The notes beneath the pieces were generated by a model. That model saw nothing but the letters and a program-made list of their open reading frames with translations, did no database searches and had not been told where the DNA came from. From Lecanosticta acicola (taxonomy: Eukaryota; Ascomycota; Dothideomycetes; Mycosphaerellales; Mycosphaerellaceae), in NCBI GenBank assembly GCA_963674455.1, contig CAVMBE010000023.1, positions 186,001 to 250,000 of the forward strand: a DNA stretch of 64,000 nt. The letters run 5' to 3'. Made by a program: the position numbers and the translations under genes. This document shows positions 48,230-58,449 of this stretch, one piece after another; the stretch's first letter is position 1; every line of letters starts with the position of its first letter.

Positions 48230-48377
48230 GGCTCTGTGGTGTAGCGGTCAACACACCTCGCGCCCGGGGCTCATGTCAATAGTCAAGGCCACTGCTTTTG
48301 AGTCGGCGGTGCCTCCGGCGTTGGCGAAAATGTCTCGAGGCTGCGAGGAGCCCGGAAGTTCGAATCTCCGTGGAGCC
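48230..48377 (+). tRNA. tRNA-like Pol III unit with a long intervening sequence (degenerate)
   Basis: The 5' end GGCTCTG pairs with the 3' end TGGAGCC (two wobble pairs). Positions 8-25 give TGGTGTAGCGGTC (box A-like) with a GTGT/ACAC D stem. CCTCG and a distant CGAGG could form the anticodon stem around roughly 75 nt of intervening sequence. AGTTCGAATCT is a box B-like T loop, but the T stem pairs poorly (about 3 of 5). A T8 run follows at 48381. The base expected at position 33 is not T, so the anticodon cannot be named. It is best read as a degenerate tRNA or tRNA-derived gene. Confidence 0.4.
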
Positions 48378-48380
48378 AAC

Positions 48381-48388
48381 TTTTTTTT
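48381..48388 (+). terminator. Pol III T8 terminator
   Basis: Eight T residues three bases after the tRNA-like 3' end. Confidence 0.6.
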
Positions 48389-49530
48389 CTACTTTCTCTT
48401 TTTTTCTTTTCTTTGGCTCAGGTCCTGTTTCGGCCCGTTCGAGACTGGTATTGAGAGGCTGGAAAGCACACGGGAGAAAGATACTGCTGTTTCGTGTCAT
48501 AGAGAGCGATTCTTTTGCTGCAGAACTAGATTACATGATGATGAGAGTTCCTTTCTGCAGGCATCGATGCGAGCTGAACGCAAGTCGATGTCTTTCGGGA
48601 GGGAAAGCGACTCTGTGGAGGTGCGCAGATCACAAACAAGATGATGATCGTCTACATCGCAAAGGCAGCCATGCGTCTAAGTAGCTCAGACGCTGTATAT
48701 AGAGCTCTATCAGCATAGGTAATTAGAACAAATAGAAGCCTGATCTCGATACGACTATGTATCATCCCCCGAGCACTCGCCATTGGACTTTCTCCCCAGT
48801 GGACGGCAGCCACCGCTTGGACGCGGCAGCCTGACCTCCAAGAGTCTACGATTCGAGTTGTATCCAATCGATTTCCGCACCTATCCCCAATACCTGAGAT
48901 GAGGCTGCGTTGCACTTCTCTCATATCTATGACCTTAGATTGCACTGGCTGGCGGCACAGCGCGGCAGTGGTAATCGTGCTTGATGCCGCGAAGCTCTTG
49001 GCCTGATTCCAAGTCGTTCCACTCTCTTACCTGTTGGCCATTCCCATCCAGTACATCTCCGGAAGGAGGAAACAGTAAAGAAGACGCGCTGGATGGGCCG
49101 GCGGAAAGAAACGTTTGGTTCGTCTTTGTCTTGGTTCGATGAGAAATGTTGATAGCAGAGTGATGTTGAAGCCGATTTGATGGGAATTGTACAGTCTGCC
49201 TTCGGACGTGCGAGTAGCTTTTGGCGGGAAGGCATGGTGACGTCCAGAAAGGGAGGCGAGGGCGGCTGTGCAAGCCGGCGGCAGAAGGTGCAGCCGCAAC
49301 GCACCAGTGTACTACCCAAGAAGTGTTCAACGAGCACACTTACGATAAGAGCAATGTTGACGCGTAGAACGTAACGATCCTCCTCGCTCGAGTTCTGTGA
49401 TGTTCTATGCGGCGTGTTTCATACTGGACGGAGGGAAAACTGCGAGCGGACTGTGCGTGGGCTGCAGAACGGCATTTGAGGTATATAGTCTTCACACGTG
49501 CCGAGACAGATATCCAATCAAAGCCAGCAC

Positions 49531-49680
49531 TCTCCTGTGGTGTAGTGGTAACACGCCTGGCCCTTGAGTATGTTTCTCGGTAAGTGATCTGGCAGCGGCG
49601 GCGGCAGCAGCAGCGGGCAGAGCAGCGGACGGGGGCAGGCTGGGTAGTCAGGAGTCGGTGGTTCGATTCCATCTGGGAGA
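49531..49680 (+). tRNA. Intron-bearing tRNA gene, isotype unclear
   Basis: TCTCCTG at the start pairs with TGGGAGA at the end. Box A TGGTGTAGTGG sits at the right place with a GTGT/ACAC D stem. Box B GGTTCGATTCC forms a T loop with five paired bases (GGTGG/CCATC). CCTGG and TCAGG can form the anticodon stem, with about 80 nt between the half loops, rich in GCAGCGGCGG. A T8 run follows directly. Everything but the anticodon loop is good. Read with an intron after position 37, the loop would be CCCTTG with CTT as anticodon, but position 33 would be C instead of the universal T, so I do not name the amino acid. Confidence 0.55.
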
Positions 49681-49681
49681 A

Positions 49682-49689
49682 TTTTTTTT
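49682..49689 (+). terminator. Pol III T8 terminator
   Basis: Eight T residues one base after the tRNA 3' end. Confidence 0.65.
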
Positions 49690-50784
49690 GAGCTCTGCTA
49701 TGTTTTTGCTATGGTATTTGGCTGCAGAGCTTTACGACCTTCATCACTGCACCACGAGAGTGCTAACTTACAAGGTATGCCTAGGGATCAATGGTATAGA
49801 GCTTTTTTTGCTCCGCGAAGATTCTTTTTCATCTGTGCGAGCTTTTCATGGCAAGGCGCTTAGGCGTGGACAGTCGATGCTGCTTCGAGCAGTCCAAAGC
49901 GGAAGGAGGAACACTGGCTCTGGTGTCTTCTTTTTGCGCTTCGCGACGCTACTCCCACATTCATCTCTTCCACTTCAAAAAGTCTGGTTGCACGACACAC
50001 CATATCAGCACTCATCACTCAATGCATCCTGCTCCAGATCGCGATACTCCTAAGCACTCTCAGACCTCAGCGGCAGGTATGGATAGCACGCTTCGCCGCC
50101 ATCTACATTGCGCCTTGCGAAGCCGTCTCTGTTTGGAGAACTCGGGTAGGAGGAACATCACAACACCTAGCACAATATCTATTCCTGACTACTGATTCCA
50201 GTCAAGCCAGGAACCCGCAGCGAGCAGCGCAGTTGACCGCCTCTGACTCCAGCCGCTGGCGCTCCGGCGCCTCGAAAGACAGTTGCACCATATTTCGAAC
50301 ATGTCCTGTACTCGCGCGGCCCCCGCACAAAGCTCTTCGGCTACTGTGGTACACTGTCAATTCAGCAAGGCCGCGACCACGTGCTGAACGCCGACATCGA
50401 GTACATTGAATTCGTTTGTTCCGACTCCCACCGCCAACGCCAGCAGCGACGCGCACTTGCAGCAAGCAATCGATCCCCTCTGCAGTGAATAATCTTTTCC
50501 AGTTACACCCAGGACGTCAACACCACGAGATCGATCTATCTGGACGCCGCCATCGAGGATGCCAGACGTGCCGCTACACGAAACACGGTTCTCTGGCTTC
50601 TGCAGTAGGATACTTCCGTACTCTTATATCTGCGTCTGCCGAACCTTGCCGACGCATATCCTCGGCTCGACACCCTATCCTTCCCGACAAGTTACCCTCC
50701 AGACGAAAATCCCTTCGCTCACGCTCGAATCTGATCCCTCGAAGTCGCCTGCCATGCTCAGGATAGGCGCAAGAGCAAGAGTAG
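49690..50784. other. No supported gene
   Basis: Short plus-strand frames around 50416-50792 read partly coding (DAHLQQAIDPLC; MPDVPLHETRFSGFCS) in different frames, possibly upstream exons or relics of the frame at 50785-51060. Confidence 0.35.
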
Positions 50785-51060
50785 AACTGTAGGGGTCGTA
50801 TTTGGTGCGACTATAGCGCAGAAATCAAGACTGGTAGAAGAGGCCGGCACTTTGATGTGTACAAGGGCGGAATGTCGGACTACGGCCATTCGCCGCTAAA
50901 ATGGATATCCTTCGCGATGCAGGAGACGTATGACTATGGACGTTCGAAGTGTTCAATGCTGAACAGACGAGCGTTGGCGCAGTCACAAACCTCAGACCAG
51001 GACTGTCTGGCGGACATGGCCGTCTTTGAGAGGCTTATGCCTTTGTTCAGGCGTGTCTAA
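50785..51060 (+). CDS. Terminal exon of an unrecognised protein (tentative)
   Basis: Open from just after a TAG at 50782-50784 to TAA at 51058-51060, reading GRIWCDYSAEIKTGRRGRHF, KGGMSDYGHSPLKWISFAMQ, SDQDCLADMAVFERLMPLF. Composition looks coding. There is no good start codon at its left end; the ATG at 50857-50871 gives 63-67 residues. Probably the last exon of a gene whose earlier exons lie around 50400-50780, or a relic. No family recognised. Confidence 0.35.
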   Translation, partial: NCRGRIWCDYSAEIKTGRRGRHFDVYKGGMSDYGHSPLKWISFAMQETYDYGRSKCSMLNRRALAQSQTSDQDCLADMAVFERLMPLFRRV

Positions 51061-54000
51061 GCTTCGGTAGCCATTTCTCTTTGTTTTGACAGACAGAGGG
51101 ACGCCAAAATGAATGAACGCGCCACGGAAGTTCGCCAGCGCCGTCGATCAAGGACTCACAGCGCGCGGTGCTGCTTGCTGGCTTGGCTTCGGAGCCGCAT
51201 AACGAGGCTCTAAGCAATGTGGAACTGTTGCGGATGGCATCACTCGGCTGATTTGGTCTGATCGGATCATAGACATACGGAAAGATGCTATGTGGGTAAT
51301 TCGTTGTTGAGTGGGCTTGCAGAAGATGAGCTGATGTATGGCTTGCTGTAGGCATAATTTTGCCCAGAGATCATGAGGTGACAGCCATCTCTGGGCTGCA
51401 TCAATTGTCTCTAGCGTACTTTGCCTGGATGAGGCGTCTTCCTCTGCGAGCAGACACACCCGCATCTTGTCCCTGCGCGCCACGCCAGGTTGGTCCGATC
51501 AGAGACTACGCGATAAGAAGTCTAGGAAACGTTTCCATCATTGCACATCAGACGGTCCAAGCCTTTGGTGTTAAACCGTGCTGCATTCTTCCGCAGCTCT
51601 GCCGCAAAACCGATTGTTAGGTGTCTGTATGGCCTCCAGCATTACGACTTGGCATTCTGTATGCTATATCCTCGAAAATCTATCTAGGATCTTGAAACTA
51701 GTAAGCACCGAAATCTTTAACTTCAAAAGGCGTTTGTATCGGATGTATTTCCGAAAGTAATCGTTCTTGACCCTGACCCTTTTCAGTTCATCTCCACTTG
51801 ACCTGTATCCGTTTCTTCCTGCAGTAAAAACACTCCAGTGCGCACAACAGTCGGAGCTTTGCCGCTTACGAATGCTACAGGTGCTGCACGCTTAGCCGTC
51901 TACTTCTCGCTCACTGGTTGAATGACGAGCAGTTGATGAGAAGAAGCCATGTTAGTAACTATGGTGAGTGAGACGTCGTCAGCCCGCGGACCCATCGCAC
52001 AAAGAGAGTGCGGGGAAAAGAGATGGTCGAAAGCTGATTTGGGAGAGCTCCGCCTACGTTTCACGCTCCAGGCGCTTTTCACGTTCTTTTAAACCCGGTC
52101 TTCTCGATTTCGCGGCTCGCCTGTACTCCGCCATTCTCGTTTCCTGGCCCACGACTGACGTTGGATCTCGCATTTCCACTCCGGTCTTCACACCGCCTCC
52201 TCCTCAGTGCGCCTCTCGGAGCGGCGATGTGCTTTGCTTGAAAAGGAACCGGGCTCCTACCATGGTAATGCAGAAGGGGAGCGCACGATCTCCGTGGGAG
52301 GCATGTTCACCAAATTAAAAGAGCACGAGGACAAGGATCACCTGCTTCCACGACGCTACTCCTTCTCGATCAGCGCACTTGCTTCAAAATCACGGTCTCC
52401 ACTTCCAGTCGCGGTTCACGAATGCTACTCTACCCATCTGGACTCAGAGCGAGATCGAGGTCCGCAGAGCGAGGGGGTACGGACGACAAGAGCGAGGGAT
52501 CGGAGTTGAAATTCAAATGGCGACGCAAGAGCAAGTACACGGTTCGAGAGAGGAGAAAGTGGTGTGAGATGCCGGCACTTGCTTTGCACGGGACGAGTAC
52601 AGAATGTTACCATAGCGCCTCGACTTCTTTCTTCCCCAGGCTCGCTGCTGCGAAGCTCTCAGATCAAGAGCTCAGGACCATCACAACCACACACAACCAT
52701 CCTGCAGCGTTGTGCGGAGCGTTCCATCTGCCTTCCCGTCATGATGCTGCCACACCTCTTCCCACAGAAGAAGGCTTTTCTTCGAAGATCACGCCACGAG
52801 GGCGGCTATCGGCTCACGAGTGTACCCTCAAGTACTTGGCCTCCTCATCGCGATCCCAAGCACCAACAGCGGTCGCGACGGTCAGTCGACTCAAGAGCTA
52901 TGTCGCTTGTGGGCTCAGCAATCAAATGCGAACTTGCGGGCATGTGGCATCCGCTGTAGCTCCATTGAGGAGGCTTCTTTCCATATCCTGGACAGCCTTT
53001 GTACTCGAGAGATACGGCATCACCCGGCACTGGCCTGCAAACGCTTTTGCGTGAGCTATCAAGGTGGATGGGTCATATTCAAGATGACACAGCTCGCACA
53101 GCCACACATGCTAAGCTATCTGAAGGCTTGATAGCTTTGCCAAGCTAAAGACGACCGCTGTAATCGCTGAGCTCCACGACATGGCGCCCGCAAACACCGA
53201 CGCGACTCATGCACCTTTCCATACATGGTCTTCTCAAGGTCTCTCCTCTCGCTCATGCATCATGCTGGAAGATCCGTTGTCGAACGATGACGCTGACCAC
53301 ATCCAGTCCGGCAGAAAGGCAGAAGTTCATCACCATCTGGCTCTCGTCATGGAGACGGAAGAGGGCAAGCCGATCCACAACGGCTATACAATCTGCAAAC
53401 CCTATTGCTGAATGGCGAGCCCCATGCACCTCCAGAATGTCGAGGAGAGCTCCAAGACGGGGAAGATTGGATTGGATGCGCTGGAGAAGAGCTCTATACT
53501 CATGAAGAGCCCTGTCCAGGCGCATAATCAGGATCTTCAAAGAGGCCTGGAAGCAGTATACATGCGTCATGGTGTGAGACGGTAGAGCTTTGCTCAGCAG
53601 ATCGACGACACTGGCGGAACAACTTCGCGGCTCCATTCTCCCGAGTACAGCCACATGTGAACCCTCCTCATCCGGAAGCTGGAGCTCTTAAAACGAGCAA
53701 GCCGACAGCAGCGACACCAGCACGGTAACTCATTAGCTTCATCCACTGGCAAGTCTACCAGCAAATCACCAGAGCCGTCCAGGGACCAGACAAGATGTCC
53801 GACGAGCGAGAAACAGACGACCAAGCTCGATTTTGTTGAGGAAGTGTAGACTCTGAGCTGACTGGTGCCGAACAGGTGGCCCAATGAGGCCTTCCAAAGC
53901 ATGTAATCTGAGTGGGCTGTCCGAAGCATCGCACAAAGCCACAGAGTACGGAGTGGAAGACATTCGGAGACCATCTCACGAACAGCACGAGCGCAGGGAA

Positions 54001-55801
54001 TCGAGCTTCATTCAAATGCCATATTTGTAGCACCATATGGACATCGCTACGCTCTGTGCAACATACATACGGGATGACTTCCGCGGCTCACCGCGTGTCA
54101 AACGAGATTCATTCTCCTCATGATCATACGAGGTGCCGGCTTCTTACTGTGCAAATCAGCAGAGCATACTCTGATATCCTCACTTCTGCATCGTGAGGGC
54201 TAACATGCCAATGTGTGGCTGGCTTCTGCCAGCGCTTGACTCCCACGGTCCGGCTCCAGCTTTCTTTATCTTTACAGCGGCGAAGACATCACCATCCGCC
54301 ATCGCCAATGCAGTCCTCACGCCGGTTTCGAATTACACTGCCGCTATGTCAAGTTTCTGGCTCAGGATGGGGGGGAAGGGACTCGCATCTGTCGAGCCGC
54401 GGAGATCTCGCATATGACCAGCAGCTGCTGTCAGTGCTGTCATCGCGAGTCTCCCGATTAACCCGTGTGGTCATCGCGCAACTTAGCCCCAATGACCTGT
54501 CAAGATGCGTTGATCCCAGACACCATCCTTCTTGTGGTCCCAATCAATGACGGCGTCTCGCTCGGATTTCAACTGCGCTTTCCAAGCAGTATTCGTTGTC
54601 GGTGATACGCTCGGTGGTGGAGATTTGCTTTTAAGATGAGAAACAGAGCCGGCTCACTTCAAATCTCCTCGGCATGCCCTCAGATCTCGGCAACAAAGTC
54701 TGCCTACCACAAAGCTTGGCGACAGACCGCTTGAAATGAAGATTTACAGCCGTCGGAGCCATATCAGCATCGATAATGTACACCTGAGTGTCGGACGCTT
54801 ATGACCAAAAGACAGACTGAGACATCATTTTCGAGGGCCGAGCGCTGGAAGGTGAAGCAGTCTGAAAGCAAAGCTGCTTAGGCTGAGTTTGGAAGATCTC
54901 CGCCGTTGCACCATGGGTTCTCTGTTCTTTGCGCGCGTTTCCTCTGTCGCATTGGGGAGTCTTGACTCTTTCTACTACAATCAAGGGCGTCTTCTGTGCG
55001 CGCCATACGGATGCTCGCTTCAAGCAACTCAGCTGACGGGAGTGGTTGATCTCTTTCCTCGTCGACGACTCACTTTGTCGGTCGATGCCTTGCATGTAAT
55101 CGCGTGCTTCGAGGTGTAACTTTAGCCCACTGTCAGACTTTACTATTCGTGCCATATTGCAGCATATCCTTTTTCCCAATATACTTTCGCCGACTTTCTC
55201 GTGAAGATGACATAGGTCGATTTGCGCATGTTAGTGACTTCGCGCGGGATGGCGTGGGAACAAGCTTTTGCCAAGAGCCGCTGCGTGAACCTTGTTTTTG
55301 ACCTGCGTCGCCGCATGGCCTTTCTGAGAGTAACAGTACTACGTGATCATGGATGAATGATGTTAAAGCTCTTGCGCGGTATGTAGCATTCGCAACACGC
55401 GTTTCGGTAATCGTCTGATCGCTACAAGTCGATGCGGCGATGCCTTCACTCTCCGTCCACTGGTCAGACTCCAGAGATCTTGTTAGTATGTTGTTTTGGA
55501 GTCATGACGAACTTTGAGAGATGGCTCGTTATATGGGTCTTGGAATGTGATCGCAGACACGAGGTTCGAGTACATCTCAGCATCGTCAAGAAGTCCTCGG
55601 CTATTGAGGAGCTAGGCAGCAACAGAAGAAGGTCACCAAAGGCTCAGACGCACGCATTGCATTGCGGCGATAAAGAGCATCCAAGCTCAAGACCATGTGC
55701 CTCCGATCGCCTGGTCCACTCGTAGCATACACCTCTCCCTTCGCCAAGGTCCCCTCCGACACCCACCGCTCCCCGAGTCCCCCTTTCCTGGCGCCTCTCC
55801 A
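51061..55801. other. Gene-poor stretch
   Basis: The best frame is 53253-53654 on the minus strand (133 codons), reading RALHEYRALLQRIQSNLPRL and GALLDILEVHGARH, which resembles helical N-terminal regions found in fungal STAND-type or ankyrin proteins; its upstream sequence shifts frame, so it may be a relic. A plus frame at 52820-53131 and a minus frame at 52922-53107 (MWLCELCHLEYDPSTLIAHA, C2H2-like by chance) overlap and exclude each other. Nothing else stands out. Confidence 0.35.
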
Positions 55802-56080
55802 TCACCATCCTCTCCATCCGCCTCCCTGGCGCTGCATCCAAGCGCTCATAGCCTGAAACTGTGCGAGATTCGTCGCGTAGTGGCCGCTTCCTCCGATCCA
55901 CTCTCCATGATAGGGAAACGTGCCCCGGGCCAGCGCGGTAGCGCCGAAAGGCGCAGGCAGCTGAGTGCCCGGACCGCCGCTGTAAGGAAGAGTGTACTGG
56001 GGAGCTCCGCCCTGCAGATAGCCGTTGTTGTCTGCATAGATCATTGGGAGCTTAGATCCGTAGCCTGGGTAGTAAGGCAT
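55802..56080 (-). CDS. Small Gly/Tyr/Pro-rich protein
   Basis: Single-exon frame of 92 residues from ATG at 56080: MPYYPGYGSKLPMIYADNNG, then GGAPQYTLPYSGGPGTQLPA and NLAQFQAMSAWMQRQGGGWR. No signal peptide or membrane segment; composition suggests a disordered protein. It is the last intact frame before the compositional break, ending about 35 bp away from it, and shows no sign of RIP itself (CpA and TpG are normal here). Confidence 0.5.
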   Translation of the reverse strand: MPYYPGYGSKLPMIYADNNGYLQGGAPQYTLPYSGGPGTQLPAPFGATALARGTFPYHGEWIGGSGHYATNLAQFQAMSAWMQRQGGGWRGW

Positions 56081-56499
56081 GTTTGCTAGATGTCACTAAT
56101 GGTCAGGTTTGGTTAGGGTAGGTATATACCTAGAGAGGATACTACCGCCTAGAAAACCGATAGGTACCTAGTAAATTTAGCTAGGTAACCTAAAATTCGC
56201 TAGGTCTTAGGGTACCCTTCTAATTTTACTAGGTACCTTTAGGTAACGAGTAGGTATATAGTAAGTAAGTAGGTAATCTAGGTCGGTACATAGTAAGCGA
56301 GAAGGTACCTAGAAGACTATACTAAGTTTACGAATTATTTATTCGTACATACGTAGCTTTTAAGTCTTTATACGTTAAATTCGTATTACTACCGTAGAGA
56401 ACATTAGAGAGAGGTAGAGAACTAGGCGAAGCATCTTAGTAAGAGTATACGATTAGAACGTCTTTAAAGGGCTATCTAGAGAAGAGCGATATAGAGCCC

Positions 56500-57045
56500 T
56501 ATTTCTAATATTTAGAGTAGCCTAGACAGTCGGAACGTAACTTCCGAACAAGTACTATATCCTTCTACTAAAGAGTCTTCCGCTTAGCGTAAACTATTGC
56601 CTAAACACTAACTATAAGGCGTTAGTATGTCGAGTAAGCATAAGAGATGCCCTAGTACGTACGTTTAAAGTGTTAGACTAGGAGATGTTCGGTAGCCTCC
56701 TAAATCGAATCAATCGTACTACGTTAATATCGTATGTCGGTATCCGTGAAATCTCGAGTAATCTCCCTTATAAGACGCGAGAATAGAAGCCTCTTAATTA
56801 GAAGTTCCGTTAATTTCTATAGTACCCTAATCTCGCGGAGAGCTACTACTATAGAAGCATTAGTAGGTGCCGATAACATTGCCGATAACATTACTAATAA
56901 CGAGTAGGTAATTAGTACGCTTACCGCCTAGCTTGTTCCTACGTTTTTGCTTTTACGGCGCCGTCTTCTAAGCGATAGTCTTACGAGGAGAGGCTAGACC
57001 CTTTCGTAGCTTCTTCGTAGTAATTGCCTTACGTTTCTACGCTAT
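56500..57045 (-). pseudogene. RIP-killed histone H3-fold gene (CenH3-like)
   Basis: On the minus strand a former ATG (now ATA, 57045) starts a Lys/Arg-rich tail (QKRKAITTKKLRKGLASPRK, one stop read as Gln). After a short likely intron the H3 fold follows: ALREIRVL then KLTELLIKRLLFSRLIREI, a loop RDFTDTDIRYQRS, the long helix IDSI*EATEHLLV*HF, an intron (GTACGT...TACTAAC...ATAG) inside that helix, then AIVYAKRKTL**KDIVLVRKLR. These match the order of alpha-N, alpha-1, loop 1, alpha-2 and alpha-3 of H3 (ALREIR, LVREI, AKRVTIMPKDIQLARR). Loop 1 is one residue longer than in canonical H3, a CenH3 (CENP-A) trait. Five or more stops are TAA/TAG at Gln positions. Ordinary H3 versus CenH3 is not settled. 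Confidence 0.75.
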
Positions 57046-57774
57046 ACTAAGAGTATATACGTTAGCGGAATCCTTCGAAATATAGAAGTGGGATAGCAAA
57101 CCTAAGCGGACGATAGGTACGCTAGAAGTAGATAGAACAGTCTACGAGCTTGCTTTAGGAGGGGAGAGGATGTACGAATGTTGTTATATTAGTTATAGGG
57201 GCCGCTTACGAGCTGTCGAAAGCTTTTATAGGCGACTAGGTAAGGCGAGGATCAAGCAACCGTTACTAGGCAACCGTACCGTTAGCCTAGCTACGACTAT
57301 CGCCGGAGGCTAGATAAAGAACAAGTAGCCGCGAAGGCGGCGACGACAAGAGTATAGAAGCCTATATAACAGCTCTATTACAGTCGAAAAGCAGTTAAAT
57401 TAACTAATATTTTGCGAAGTCTAGTAACGGAACAAAGTCTCCGGGAAAGCCGCGCGACTACCGAAAGAAGAAGGTACGACCTTTATAGCGATACGAACGA
57501 GCCGAAGGTAGGGAGACGAGGACAAGCCGTACTTCGAGGTATAGAGGAGCGTTCGCGACGACTTTGTTATTAGTAGAAGCTTATATAATAATCTAGGAGT
57601 AAATTAGAAGTAGCCGCGCTATTACCGGAAGCGGTAGGTACGACGTCCTTAGCCTAAGTCGAAGACTAAGTAGTAAAATTCGGAGTCTAGAAGAGCGATT
57701 GCCTACGCTATAAGTAGATACCTAGGTCGAAAGTAGAGAGCGCGCCGAGTAGCTTAGCCTCGCCTAGAATGTCG
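57046..57774. other. RIP-mutated DNA between relic genes
   Basis: Plus-strand pieces stay partly open when stops are read as Gln (for example DDKSIEAYITALLQSK near 57340 and two similar basic motifs KPRDYRKKKVR and PRYYRKR near 57460 and 57625), hinting at another small basic coding relic. Not recognised. Confidence 0.35.
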
Positions 57775-57850
57775 GCCGATAATAATAGCCGATAATAATA
57801 GCCGATAATAATAGCCGATAATAATAGCCGATAATAATAGCCGATAACTA
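57775..57850. repeat. 13-bp minisatellite GCCGATAATAATA
   Basis: Five exact units start at 57775, 57788, 57801, 57814 and 57827, with a sixth diverging at 57840 (GCCGATAACTA). On the other strand each unit contains TTATCGGC, the same heptamer that occurs in pairs elsewhere in the block. Confidence 0.95.
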
Positions 57851-57970
57851 TCCTACTAACTTCGGATCCGGTTTTCGGTCGCTTTAACCTACTTATTATA
57901 TGCCTTTTATATACCTTTTATATACTTCTTATATAGGTCGCGATTTAAGCGGCGCGTAAGGCCTAGATAT

Positions 57971-58390
57971 AAATTCGCGAATCTAAAGGTAGTTTCTAAG
58001 TAGTATCCCTAGCTAATTTTCGAGCTCTCGATATCTCCTACCCGCGTTCCCTAGCTAATTTAAATTCGCGAATCTAAAGGTAGTTTCTAAGTAGTATCCC
58101 TAGCTAATTTTCGAGCTCTCGATATCTCCTACCCGTATTCCCTAGCTAATTTTCGAGCTCTCGATATACCTAGTACGCGTTCCCTAGCTAATTTTCGAGC
58201 TCTCGATATACCTAGCGCGTATTCCCTAGCTTATTTTCGAGCTCTCTATATGTCCCGCCTATATTCCCTAGCTAATTTTCGAGCTCTCGATATACCTAGC
58301 GCGTATTCCCTAGCTAATTTTCGAGCTCTCTATATACCTAGCGCGTATTCCCTAGCTAATTTTCGCGCTCTCGATATACCTACTACGCGA
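57971..58390. repeat. 42-bp tandem array plus a ~91-bp direct repeat
   Basis: The unit CCCTAGCTAATTTTCGAGCT followed by CTCGATATACCTAGCGCGTATT recurs every 42 bp from about 58140 to 58390 (starts near 58140, 58182, 58224, 58266, 58308, 58350), with earlier variants at 58007, 58048 and 58097. A longer direct repeat starting AAATTCGCGAATCTAAAGGT occurs at 57971 and 58062. The array abuts the truncated end of the Argonaute relic. Confidence 0.9.
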
Positions 58391-58449
58391 ACATACTACG
58401 AGAATATCGAGAACGGAAAGCCTCCGCGTAGATAGTATAGTATATAATA

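Noticed and set aside
52922..53107. C2H2 zinc finger (CELCHLEYDPSTLIAH) on minus strand
   Set aside because: Single isolated match in a 61-codon frame, with a better-reading frame on the plus strand over the same bases.
57775..58390. CRISPR-like array
   Set aside because: Units are head-to-tail tandem repeats without unique spacers, in a eukaryotic context.
58250..58435. 61-codon frame with repeated YSLANFRALDIP-like units
   Set aside because: Produced by the 42-bp tandem array; period divisible by three keeps it open without it being a gene.
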